From Halococcus salifodinae DSM 8989 (GTDB lineage: Archaea > Halobacteriota > Halobacteria > Halobacteriales > Halococcaceae), in contig NZ_AOME01000074.1 of the NCBI RefSeq assembly GCF_000336935.1, positions 22,053 to 77,199 on the forward strand: a stretch of DNA of 55,147 bases, in the 5' to 3' direction. Positions within the stretch are counted from its first letter, which is position 1; every line of letters begins with the position of its first letter. Positions 1 to 7,556 of this stretch are shown in pieces. The position numbers were made by a program, and so were the translations under genes. Under the pieces are notes generated by a model. It ran no database searches. It was not told the DNA's origin and saw nothing but the letters and a program-made list of their open reading frames with translations.

Positions 1-8
1 GCCATCAG

Positions 9-27
9 AGATGTGTATAAGAGACAG
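9..27 (+). other. Nextera/Tn5 mosaic-end adaptor (artefact)
   Basis: AGATGTGTATAAGAGACAG is an exact 19/19 match to the Tn5 mosaic end used in Nextera libraries, oriented as adaptor followed by insert. The eight bases before it do not match the usual i5 or i7 tails. Genomic DNA therefore begins at about base 28. The reading frame that opens at base 11 starts inside the adaptor and is not a gene. Confidence 0.97.
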
Positions 28-308
28 CCTACGCGCCCCGGAAACACCAGTGGGAGGAGGGCGATATCGACGACCTCAGCGGCAACTTCTCACGGAACTT
101 CGCCGAGATCCGCGGGCGGGAGTGTTACGTGGTCGACGACACCATCACGAGCGGGACGACGATGACCGAGACGATCGACGCCATCACCGAGCAGGGTGGC
201 ACGCCGGTCGGCTGTGGCGTGCTGGTCGACAAGCGCGGTGTCGGGGAGTTGGAGGGCGTGCCGGTCGAATCGCTTCTCCAGGTCATCCGCGTCGGGCAGG
301 AGGGTTGA
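28..308 (+). CDS. gfcR: GfcR-like PRPP-binding transcriptional regulator, 3' fragment
   Basis: This is the C-terminal part, about 92 codons, of an orotate-phosphoribosyltransferase-like protein whose 5' end is lost at the adaptor junction. The PRPP-binding loop is visible as VVDDTITSGTTMTETI, followed by GGTPVGCGVLVDKRG and the end LLQVIRVGQEG. In haloarchaea this tail belongs to GfcR, a helix-turn-helix plus phosphoribosyltransferase-fold regulator of sugar catabolism. The HTH part is not in the window, so a true PyrE or another PRTase cannot be excluded. Stop TGA is at 306-308. Confidence 0.75.
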
Positions 309-329
309 GGTAGCCTGCCGCGATCTGTC

Positions 330-349
330 GTGGTATACCACCACGTGGT
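330..349. promoter_or_regulatory. Two overlapping perfect palindromes (operator candidate)
   Basis: GTGGTATACCAC (330-341) and ACCACGTGGT (340-349) are perfect palindromes sharing two bases. They lie in the 82-base gap between the gfcR fragment and the membrane-protein gene at 391. The TATA-containing core could be part of a promoter covered by a dimeric regulator. No regulator can be assigned from sequence alone. Confidence 0.4.
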
Positions 350-390
350 CAGTAGTAACATGTATCAACTGCCGGAGTGAATCGAGAACA

Positions 391-870
391 GTGTCGCCGG
401 ATAGCGGATCCGACAACGCCACCGAACGGCGCAAGGCCGGACCACGAACCGCCGAGAAAGTCGGCGTCGAGCGGTGGATCGAAGGCGTCTTCTTCGGTTG
501 TGCGGAGGTCGCGATACTCGGCTTGCCGGCACTTTTCAGTCTACTCGACGCATCCGCCAACGCCGAGGTGAAACTCGCTGCTATCGTCGCGCTGTCGACC
601 GCCGCGATCGCCATCGGGACGATCCGAACCGGATGGACGAGGCTTTCGTGGCCGCCGCTAACGCCACGACTGCTTCTCGCCCGCGCCGTCGTCCACAACC
701 TGCTCGTCCTGGTCGCGGCCTACGGCGGCGCGACGATCGACCTCCTCTCGGGATCGGCGCTCGGCTCTGCCGCGTTCGCCGTCCTCGTCGCGGCCGGCAC
801 GGTGTGGGTGTTCCCGCAGATCACCGCCCACGCCTCGACGCTCCCGTCGTGGTGGAAATGGGGTCCGTAG
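391..870 (+). CDS. Small four-helix membrane protein, unknown function
   Basis: This is a 159-aa protein. After a polar N-terminus of about 25 residues (SPDSGSDNATERRKAG) come four hydrophobic segments near residues 35-50, 56-76, 90-115 and 120-140, then a short tail ending WWKWGP. The GTG at 391 is the only in-frame start near the first coding-like residues; the frame extends upstream only as an antisense shadow of gfcR. No family was recognised. It is convergent with the phosphodiesterase gene, 19 bases away. Confidence 0.65.
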   Translation: MSPDSGSDNATERRKAGPRTAEKVGVERWIEGVFFGCAEVAILGLPALFSLLDASANAEVKLAAIVALSTAAIAIGTIRTGWTRLSWPPLTPRLLLARAVVHNLLVLVAAYGGATIDLLSGSALGSAAFAVLVAAGTVWVFPQITAHASTLPSWWKWGP

Positions 871-889
871 TGGCCTCGGACCGCGCCTC

Positions 890-2281
890 TCAGAGCGGGT
901 CGGTCTCGAACTCCATCTCCACATCGATGTCGAGAACGTCGACGAGCGTCGGTGCGACCGTCCGCGCGTCGACCGTCTCGGGCACCGACGCGGGTGCGGC
1001 CGGACCGCCGAGCCCGTAGAACCCTTCACAGTCCCGGCGGCCGTGTGAGCCGCCGACGAGCGTCGGGTCGAGCGATGCGAGGCCGCTGTCGCCGAAGAAC
1101 AGTTCACAGGGATCGAAGCCGGGCTTGGCGTGGATGTCCATGTCGGTCGCGTAGTACGGTGCATCGCTTTCCTCGCGCCACCAGTAGTACTGGAACCACG
1201 CCGAGGACTCCGCGACGAGCACTAAGTCGCCCGCGCTCGGATGATCGACGCCGTACTCGACCTTCCCCTCACCACCGAGCACGCGTTCGACGCCGTCCAG
1301 CGGGGCGAGCGCCTCACGAGCGTCATCGACACTCCCCTCGTCGGTGTAGACGTGTGTCACCTGGTGATCGACCATCGCAAACGCCCTCGACGAGCCGAGA
1401 TCGACCTCTTCGCCACCCTCGCCGTCGTCCATCACCGAGAGCAGTCCGGCGTCGCGGAGCGCACGGTTCGGAAACACGGGCGTATCGACGTCGTGAAAAC
1501 CGTATTCGCTGACGACGTTCACGACCGTCTCGTCCCACCGGTCGTCGCCACGGAGGCCGTCGATGAACTCGCCGACGAGATCATCGACGACGCCGATCGC
1601 GTCGTCGAGTTCGTCGCTGGAGCCGTGTCGGAGACCGTCGTAGTCGAGGTGGGGGACGTAGATCCAGAGCAGGTCTGGATCGTGGCGCTCGATCGCCTCG
1701 CTCGCGGCGTCGAGGATCCACGTCGACGATTCCTCGTTCGCGCCCGGTCCCCAGTAGGTGTGCAGCGGGAAGTGGCCGAGCTCTTCCCGAAGATCGTCGT
1801 AAAAGTCGTCGGGGTTGGTCCAGCAGTTCATTTCGAGGATGTTGTTGTCCTCGTCCTCGATCGGTGAGGGCGTGAGCGCGACGTCGGCGGTCGTGTCGAT
1901 GAGATGCTGGAAGCAGAACACGCCGGTGGTGAGGCCGGCGTCGCTCGCGGTCTCCCAGAGGCGGTCGCGGTCGGCTCGGTCGCGCTCCCAGAACGCGGCC
2001 ACGTCGTGCTCGCGGTCGTACTCGCCGCTGGAGACGTCGCCGTGGGATTCGGGCGAGCGTCCGGTGGCGAGCGTGGTCTGCACGGGAAGGGTGACCGCCG
2101 GGAACGGTGGTTCGAGCGTCGCCCGCGCGGGCTCGCCGACGAGATCGGCGATGTTCGGTGCGAGCCCTCGGTCGAGGTGGTCGGGTTCGAGGCCGATGAC
2201 GTCGAGGACGATCGCCCGGCCGGCACTTGTGGTTCCGCCAGCGGTTGTCGTGGTTCCGTCGTCGTCAGGTTCGGTGGTCAT
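890..2281 (-). CDS. Type I phosphodiesterase / nucleotide pyrophosphatase family protein (EboF-like)
   Basis: This 463-aa protein has the alkaline-phosphatase superfamily fold, whose members hydrolyse phosphate mono- or diesters at a two-metal site. The N-terminus has AIVLDVIGLEPDH (first metal-binding Asp), then FPAVTLPVQTTLATG (nucleophile Thr region) and SPESHGD. Further motifs are YVPHLDYDGLRHG and, near the C-terminus, GSHGRRDCEGF. ATG at 2281 overlaps the stop of the upstream inositol-phosphate synthase gene by four bases (ATGA), so the two are cotranscribed. A member of this family also occurs in bacterial ebo clusters. The substrate is unknown. Confidence 0.85.
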   Translation of the reverse strand: MTTEPDDDGTTTTAGGTTSAGRAIVLDVIGLEPDHLDRGLAPNIADLVGEPARATLEPPFPAVTLPVQTTLATGRSPESHGDVSSGEYDREHDVAAFWERDRADRDRLWETASDAGLTTGVFCFQHLIDTTADVALTPSPIEDEDNNILEMNCWTNPDDFYDDLREELGHFPLHTYWGPGANEESSTWILDAASEAIERHDPDLLWIYVPHLDYDGLRHGSSDELDDAIGVVDDLVGEFIDGLRGDDRWDETVVNVVSEYGFHDVDTPVFPNRALRDAGLLSVMDDGEGGEEVDLGSSRAFAMVDHQVTHVYTDEGSVDDAREALAPLDGVERVLGGEGKVEYGVDHPSAGDLVLVAESSAWFQYYWWREESDAPYYATDMDIHAKPGFDPCELFFGDSGLASLDPTLVGGSHGRRDCEGFYGLGGPAAPASVPETVDARTVAPTLVDVLDIDVEMEFETDPL

Positions 2282-3558
2282 GGCGAGTTCTCCGTCTCCA
2301 CCTCGGTCGTCGCTGCGTTCGTGTGTCGGTCCACGTACTCGGAGAGTCGTTCGAACTGCCGAGAGAGATCGTGTTCGTCGACACCGAGCGGGTCCTTGAA
2401 GAAGGAGGCGAGGTGGGGCTGGAGCCCGCCTTCGTCCTGTGCGTCGGCGTGGGCAAGGAGCCGAACGAGATCGAGCACGAGCGGTGCGGCGAGCGCCGAG
2501 TCCGACCCCTCCCACGTGAACTGCAACTTCATCTGCGTGTCGAGAAAGCCCTGGAATCGGATGTCGTCCCACGCGGTCTTCCAGTCGCCGAGCGCGGGCG
2601 TGTAGTCGATTCTGACCCGGTTGTGGATGTCGTCGTCGAGAATTTCGTCGAGGACGCCACCCTTGCTCTGGAGCTTGCCCGCTTTGTTCGCGTCGTCTTC
2701 GAGCACTTCCCCATCGCGGTTCCCGAGGATGTTGTGGCCCTCCCACGAGAGCACTCGGAGGTTCCGTCCGGCGAACATCGGCGCGAGCGCGCTCTTCAGG
2801 AGCGTTTCGCCGGTTTTGCCGTCACGGCCCATGTGGGGGACGTTCTCGCGCTCGGCGAGGTCCTGAATCCCACCGAGCGCGTTCGCGGCGTTCGGCGTGA
2901 AGTTCACGAACGGGTGGCCGTCGTCGATGGCGGCGTAGGCGTAGAGCGCGCTCGCCGGCAGCGGGTCGTCGGCGTCGAGCGCGGCCTCGATCGCTGCGAT
3001 CGAGTCGTACTGGTCGGGATCGGTCGGCATCGGCTCCGAGGAAGCGACGTTCACCACCACGACCCGATCGAGACTCTCATCCTCGCGGAAGGCGGCGTAG
3101 TCGGCACGGATGCGCTCGACGATCTCCCGAATCGAGAGCGTCTCGTCGTCGAACGCTGCATCGTCGGCGATCTCCGCGACGGTGCGCCCGCAGTTGCGCG
3201 CGGTGCCGGTCACGATCCGGTCGTCGATCGTGGCGAGGTCGTCCCGAACCGCGTCGAGGGTGTCTCGATCGGGAACGCCGTTGCGTTCGTGGAGGCGTTC
3301 TGCCGTCTCGACGACGCTGCCGGCCTGGATGTCGTGGCCGCCGAACACCAGCGATTCGACCGCTGGAAGGTCCAGATCCGTCAGGGGAGCGCGTTCGGTC
3401 ACCATCCCGTCGGTGGCGGTCGCCTCGCGAGCGATCGCGTGCGCGCCGATCATCGCGGTCGTGGCGACGTTTCCGCGTGCCCCGATCAGCCACACGCCGA
3501 TTCTCGCGCTCACCGCGACCGCCCGACCATCGTGGCGCTTGCCTTCTCCTGCTGGCAT
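2278..3558 (-). CDS. Inositol-3-phosphate synthase family protein
   Basis: This 426-aa protein belongs to the myo-inositol-1-phosphate synthase family, which makes inositol phosphate from glucose 6-phosphate with bound NAD. Visible motifs are IGVWLIGARGNVATTA (Rossmann loop), FVNFTPNAANALGG, GRDGKTGETLLKSALAPMF (catalytic Lys region) and SWEGHNILGNRDG. ATG at 3558 gives a short leader; GTG at 3513 (MSARIGVW...) fits family N-termini at least as well. Its stop overlaps the phosphodiesterase start. It is divergent from the TatD-like gene across a 399-base gap. The product could feed archaeal inositol lipids or a dedicated metabolite of this cluster. Confidence 0.9.
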   Translation of the reverse strand: MPAGEGKRHDGRAVAVSARIGVWLIGARGNVATTAMIGAHAIAREATATDGMVTERAPLTDLDLPAVESLVFGGHDIQAGSVVETAERLHERNGVPDRDTLDAVRDDLATIDDRIVTGTARNCGRTVAEIADDAAFDDETLSIREIVERIRADYAAFREDESLDRVVVVNVASSEPMPTDPDQYDSIAAIEAALDADDPLPASALYAYAAIDDGHPFVNFTPNAANALGGIQDLAERENVPHMGRDGKTGETLLKSALAPMFAGRNLRVLSWEGHNILGNRDGEVLEDDANKAGKLQSKGGVLDEILDDDIHNRVRIDYTPALGDWKTAWDDIRFQGFLDTQMKLQFTWEGSDSALAAPLVLDLVRLLAHADAQDEGGLQPHLASFFKDPLGVDEHDLSRQFERLSEYVDRHTNAATTEVETENSP

Positions 3559-3761
3559 GGCTGCGATTCGCTCCCCTGTTTCCCGATCGGTTCAGAATTC
3601 CGTCGCTGCATCGCTTGAGACGACGGTTCCGAGACACACCTACTTTGTGATGTCGGCACCGAACGGTGTGAGTCGTCAGTCGAAACGTCCTGAAAGACAG
3701 TCGACTCGATTCTCATAGCAGCCGACTCCGACACGACGAATACTGACTCAGCTCAGATGAG

Positions 3762-3883
3762 AACCGCAACAGCCCACATACCTCCCCAGCCGATTCGCTC
3801 GTCGCTACGCTCCTCGCTCATCCCTCGCGCAGTGTCCGCGCTCGGCGCTCACTTCGTTCGCACACGAGCGCGCGCCAACCGTC
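3762..3883 (+). repeat. Dispersed intergenic module, type B, copy 1
   Basis: This is a short copy of the type-B module. The left end, ACCGCAACAGCCCACATACC then TCCCCAGCCGATTCG, matches copies at 16982, 44917 and, on the opposite strand, 50038. The right end, GCGCGCCAACCGTC, matches the GCGCCAACCGCAC end of copy 3. The middle is a tract of CGCTC/TTCG words. It occupies the divergent gap between the inositol-phosphate synthase and TatD-like genes, whose other bases hold only a TATA-like box. Confidence 0.6.
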
Positions 3884-3924
3884 AACGATGGTATCGAGTC
3901 GCGAACCGAGCGTGTACGATCAGC

Positions 3925-3933
3925 ACATAGTAG
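3925..3933 (+). promoter_or_regulatory. TATA-like box of the TatD-like gene
   Basis: ACATAGTAG is centred about 29 bases upstream of the ATG at 3958, the distance expected for a leaderless haloarchaeal transcript starting at or next to the start codon. Confidence 0.45.
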
Positions 3934-3957
3934 TGCGTCCGGCACCCACCCACGGAC

Positions 3958-4761
3958 ATGGAGATCATCGACCCGCACATGCACATGGTGTCGCGCTCGG
4001 CCGACGACTACCGACGTGCGCGCCGTGCCGGCGTCGAGTGCTGCATCGAGCCCGCGTTCTGGAGCGGGACCGACAAACAGCACGCCGGCTCCTTTTTCGA
4101 TTACTTCGAGCAGATCATCGACTTCGAGACCGACCGCGCGGAGCGCGCGGCGGGGATGGATCACTACGTCACGATCGGGCTCGAACCCAAGGAGGCGAAC
4201 TACCGCGAGATGGCCGAAGAGGTCCTCGAACGCCTCCCCGAGTACCTCGACCGCGAGAACGTCGTCGGCCTCGGCGAGATCGGGTTCGATCAGGGAACCG
4301 ACGACGAGGAGTGGGCCCTTCGCGAACAGCTCCGGATGGCCGACGAGCGCGAACTCCCGGTCATCATCCACACGCCACACACAGACAAACTCGAAGGCAC
4401 CGAACGGATCGTCGAGATCATCGAGGACGAAGGTGTGAGCCAGGAACGCATCGTCATCGACCACAACACCCCCGAGACGATCGAGACGTCTCTCACGACG
4501 GACTGCTGGGTTGGCTTCACGCTCTACCCCGGCAAGATCGCCGACGAGAAAGCGATCGATCTCCTCGAAGAGTACGGGACCGACAAGATGCTCTTCAACA
4601 GCGCCGCCGACTGGGATCCCTCCGATCCGCTCGCGGTGCCGAAGGCGAGGGACAAGATGCTCGATCGGGGCTGGCCACGCGAGGACGTCAAGAAAGTCGT
4701 CTTCGACAACCCCTACGAGTTCTTCGATCAGTCGCCGAACTTCGAGTACGACCCACGATGA
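3958..4761 (+). CDS. TatD-like metal-dependent hydrolase (EboB-like)
   Basis: This 267-aa amidohydrolase-fold TIM barrel carries a metal site like that of TatD proteins: H7-x-H9 at the first strand, E107 in GLGEIGFD, H138 in IIHTP, H169 in IDHN and Asp near 218-220. Orthodox TatD proteins are nucleases or hydrolases, but members in ebo clusters have no proven substrate. The next gene starts inside its stop codon (ATGA, 4758-4761), so it heads a tightly packed operon with the TIM-barrel protein and the UbiA prenyltransferase. A TATA-like box lies 29 bases upstream. Confidence 0.85.
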   Translation: MEIIDPHMHMVSRSADDYRRARRAGVECCIEPAFWSGTDKQHAGSFFDYFEQIIDFETDRAERAAGMDHYVTIGLEPKEANYREMAEEVLERLPEYLDRENVVGLGEIGFDQGTDDEEWALREQLRMADERELPVIIHTPHTDKLEGTERIVEIIEDEGVSQERIVIDHNTPETIETSLTTDCWVGFTLYPGKIADEKAIDLLEEYGTDKMLFNSAADWDPSDPLAVPKARDKMLDRGWPREDVKKVVFDNPYEFFDQSPNFEYDPR

Positions 4762-5588
4762 AGTTCGGGTTCTCGGCCAACGCGTTCCGCGAGTACGACT
4801 GGAAAGAAACGATCGAAATCGTCGCCGACGCGGGCTACGACGGGATCGAACTCCTGTTCGACCGGCCGCATCTCTACCCCCACGACGTCGACGACCAGAC
4901 GGTCGCCGACGTGCACGACGCGCTCGACGAGCACGCACTCGCAATCAGCAACTGCAACGCGTTCATGCTCACGGCGATCGAGGGGTTCCACCATCCCTCG
5001 TACGTCGAGCCCGACCCCGACTACCGCCAGGAGCGCATCGACTACACGAAGGCCGCGCTGCGGACCGCAGCCGCGCTGGATCACGACTACATCTCGATCG
5101 AGCCCGGCGGGCCGATTCCGGACGAAAAATCCCGCGAGTGGGCGCTCGATACGTTCGTCGAGAGCCTCCGTGAGGTGCTCCCGGTCGCCGAGGACGTGGG
5201 CGTGGATCTCCACGTCGAACCCGAACCCGATCTCCTGATCGAGACCTCCGCCGAGTTCCAGGAGTTCGCCGACCGGATCGACCATCCCCGGATTCGGTGT
5301 AACTTCGACGCCGGCCACCTCTTTTGTGTCGGCGAGGACCCCGTCGAGGCCTTCGACGCGCTCGAACCGTTCGTGGATCACGTCCACCTCGAAGACATCC
5401 CCGAAGATCGGAGCCACGAACACACCCAGCTCGGCGACGGCGCGATGGACATCGACGGGTTCCTCGGCGCGCTGGACGACCGGAGCTACGAGGGGTTCGT
5501 CACGGTCGAGCTCTACCCCTACGAGGAAACCGCGGCCGAGACCGCCCGCGACGCGATGGCCTACCTCGAAGACGGCGGGTGGGTCTGA
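4758..5588 (+). CDS. Xylose-isomerase-like TIM-barrel protein (sugar phosphate isomerase/epimerase family)
   Basis: This 276-aa protein belongs to the AP-endonuclease-2 / sugar-phosphate isomerase superfamily. The start [15 protein letters not shown] is typical. Likely divalent-metal ligands lie in HVEPEPDLL (Glu), [15 protein letters not shown] (Asp, His), [10 protein letters not shown] (His) and [11 protein letters not shown] (Glu). It overlaps the TatD-like gene by four bases and is followed by the UbiA gene after four bases. Together with the inositol-phosphate synthase it may isomerise an inositol- or sugar-derived intermediate; this is inference. The classical EboE protein is longer, so I do not call it EboE. 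Confidence 0.85.
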   Translation: MKFGFSANAFREYDWKETIEIVADAGYDGIELLFDRPHLYPHDVDDQTVADVHDALDEHALAISNCNAFMLTAIEGFHHPSYVEPDPDYRQERIDYTKAALRTAAALDHDYISIEPGGPIPDEKSREWALDTFVESLREVLPVAEDVGVDLHVEPEPDLLIETSAEFQEFADRIDHPRIRCNFDAGHLFCVGEDPVEAFDALEPFVDHVHLEDIPEDRSHEHTQLGDGAMDIDGFLGALDDRSYEGFVTVELYPYEETAAETARDAMAYLEDGGWV

Positions 5589-5592
5589 GAGG

Positions 5593-6513
5593 GTGGCCGT
5601 CGGCGAGTCGAGTCCGCGGGAGCGAGTCGCGGCCTACGCGAGCCTGGTGCGCGTCCCGAACCTCTTCAGCGCGCCGCCGGACGTCCTGCTCGGCGCGGCG
5701 CTTGCGACTGCGGCCGGCGCGTCGGTCCCGATTCCCGCGCTCGTCGGCCTCTGTCTCGCGTCGGTGCTGCTGTACGCCGGCGGCGTAGTATTAAACGACT
5801 ACTTCGACGCGCCGATCGACGCGACCGAGCGACCCGAACGACCGATCCCCTCGGGGGAGGTGTCGCGGCAGGCGGCGGGCGTGCTCGGCGGATCGCTGCT
5901 GGTCGCGGGTGTCGCGCTCGCGTTCGTCGCTGCCGGCCTGCGTGCTGGCGTTCTCGCGGCGGCGCTCGCGGCCACGATCGCACTCTACGATGGCGTACTG
6001 AAAGGCGGTCCCGTCGGTTTCCTCGCGATGGGGACTGCACGCGGGCTGAACGTCCTCCTCGGGACGGCCGCCGCCGCGAGCGCGGTCGCCCTCCCACCGT
6101 GGGCGCTCTCGGTGCCGGCGGTCGTCACGCTCTATATCGCCCTGGTGACGTACATGGCTGCGAACGAGGCGACCGACACCCCGCGAGGGGCGGTCGCTGC
6201 CACGGCCGCCGGCGTCGTCGTGGCCGCCGCGGCGGTGCTCGGGCTGGTCGCGACTGTCGGTCCGCCGATCGTCCGGGCCGGACTCGCGGTCGTACTCGTC
6301 GCCGGCTTCCTCGCGTGGACCGGGCGCGCGCTCGAACCGGCGTACGTCGATCCTCGCCCTCGAACTGTCGGTCCCGCGGTGGGGGCCTGCGTGCTCGGGC
6401 TCGTGATCCTCGACGCGGCGTTCGCGGCAGTCGCCGGCGTCGCGTGGGCGCTCGTCGTGCTCGTCTTTCTCGCTCCTGCGGTCGGACTCGCCCAGGTGTT
6501 CGACGTCTCGTGA
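5593..6513 (+). CDS. UbiA-family prenyltransferase (EboC-like)
   Basis: This 306-aa polytopic membrane protein has about eight or nine helices. The prenyl-diphosphate/Mg2+ site is clear: N68-D69-Y-F-D72 with D76, in the context [20 protein letters not shown]. The [10 protein letters not shown] extension is characteristic of EboC-like UbiA proteins. A second polar motif near [10 protein letters not shown] replaces the usual second Asp-rich motif. The start is GTG at 5593, four bases after the upstream stop. It should transfer an isoprenoid chain to a polar acceptor at the membrane; the acceptor is unknown. Confidence 0.85.
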   Translation: MAVGESSPRERVAAYASLVRVPNLFSAPPDVLLGAALATAAGASVPIPALVGLCLASVLLYAGGVVLNDYFDAPIDATERPERPIPSGEVSRQAAGVLGGSLLVAGVALAFVAAGLRAGVLAAALAATIALYDGVLKGGPVGFLAMGTARGLNVLLGTAAAASAVALPPWALSVPAVVTLYIALVTYMAANEATDTPRGAVAATAAGVVVAAAAVLGLVATVGPPIVRAGLAVVLVAGFLAWTGRALEPAYVDPRPRTVGPAVGACVLGLVILDAAFAAVAGVAWALVVLVFLAPAVGLAQVFDVS

Positions 6514-6556
6514 GGGGCGGTGCCTCGTAAGGTGTTTGTCGTGGACGGCCGTTCGG

Positions 6557-7411
6557 ATGGGTATGGTCGATCTCGCGTTCTCGACGAACGCCTACACCCG
6601 CCACGCGCTGCCTGAAGCGGTCGAGCGAATCGCCGATCACGGCTACGCTGGCGTTGAGGTCCTGGGCGACGAACCCCACGCGTACTTCCCTGAGTTTGAC
6701 GAGGCCAACGAGGAGGATCTGGTCGCGGCGCTCGACAACTCTGAACTACGGGTCTCGAACATCAACGCCAACACCGCGACGGGCTACTACGACGACGCGC
6801 CGCCCTCCTCGTTTTTCGATCCGAGCGTGGTCACCGCCGACGATGGCGATCGCGAATGGCGGGTCGAGTACACGAAACGTGCGATCGATCTCGCCGCCCT
6901 GACCGATGCGCCCGCGGTCTGTCTCGCCACTGGCCGGCCGCTTCCCGGCACGCCGCCCGAACGCGCCCACGAGCATCTCCGCGACTCGCTCGATTCGATC
7001 CTCGATTACGCCGAAGAGCACGGCGTGGAGATCGGGATCGAATACGAGCCCGAACTCCTCGTGGAGTGCACCGAGGAAGTGCTCGACCTCATCGACGATG
7101 TGGGCCGCGACTCGCTCGGGATCAACCTCGACGTCGGCCACGCTGCGGTCTACGGCGAGGATCCCGCCGAAGCGATCCGTCGGAGTGCAGGCCACATCAC
7201 GGGCGTTCATCTGGAAGACATCGTCGGCGGCGTTCGAGGCAAACACTACCACCGGATTCCCGGTGAGGGCGACCTCGACTTCCGCGCGATCTTCGACGCG
7301 CTCGACGATGTCGGCTACGACGGGTTCGCCACGCTCGAACTCTACACCTACCCCGATCGCCCCGACGAGGCCGCCCGCGAGGCCTACGAGGCGCTCTCGG
7401 GATACTGCTGA
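6557..7411 (+). CDS. Second xylose-isomerase-like TIM-barrel protein
   Basis: This protein of about 284 aa is a paralogue of the gene at 4758. It starts MGMVDLAFSTNAYTRH (ATG at 6557; ATG at 6563 is equally possible). Predicted metal-ligand segments are IGIEYEPELLVE (Glu), GINLDVGHAAVYGED (Asp, His), GVHLEDIVGG (His) and FATLELYTYPDRP (Glu). It lies 43 bases after the prenyltransferase stop and has the same orientation, so it probably belongs to the same operon. The two barrels may act on successive intermediates, or form a heteromer. Confidence 0.82.
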   Translation: MGMVDLAFSTNAYTRHALPEAVERIADHGYAGVEVLGDEPHAYFPEFDEANEEDLVAALDNSELRVSNINANTATGYYDDAPPSSFFDPSVVTADDGDREWRVEYTKRAIDLAALTDAPAVCLATGRPLPGTPPERAHEHLRDSLDSILDYAEEHGVEIGIEYEPELLVECTEEVLDLIDDVGRDSLGINLDVGHAAVYGEDPAEAIRRSAGHITGVHLEDIVGGVRGKHYHRIPGEGDLDFRAIFDALDDVGYDGFATLELYTYPDRPDEAAREAYEALSGYC

Positions 7412-7556
7412 GATCACAGTCGTCTCGGTGGGGCGGACGACCACGGAAAACGATCCGATATTTTCAACACAGTCTCCTATACGGGGAGGAGTCGTGGGAA
7501 ACGGGGTGAGCGAGCCCGTCCGATACCCTCAAACCACGTCCCCACGGGAATCCGAT

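Noticed and set aside
11-313. Plus-strand open frame from base 11
   Set aside because: It begins inside the Nextera adaptor and is out of frame with the clear GfcR-like coding frame that covers the same bases.
4758-5588. Calling the first TIM-barrel gene EboE
   Set aside because: EboE proteins are longer and have a distinct N-terminus; the resemblance is at superfamily level only.
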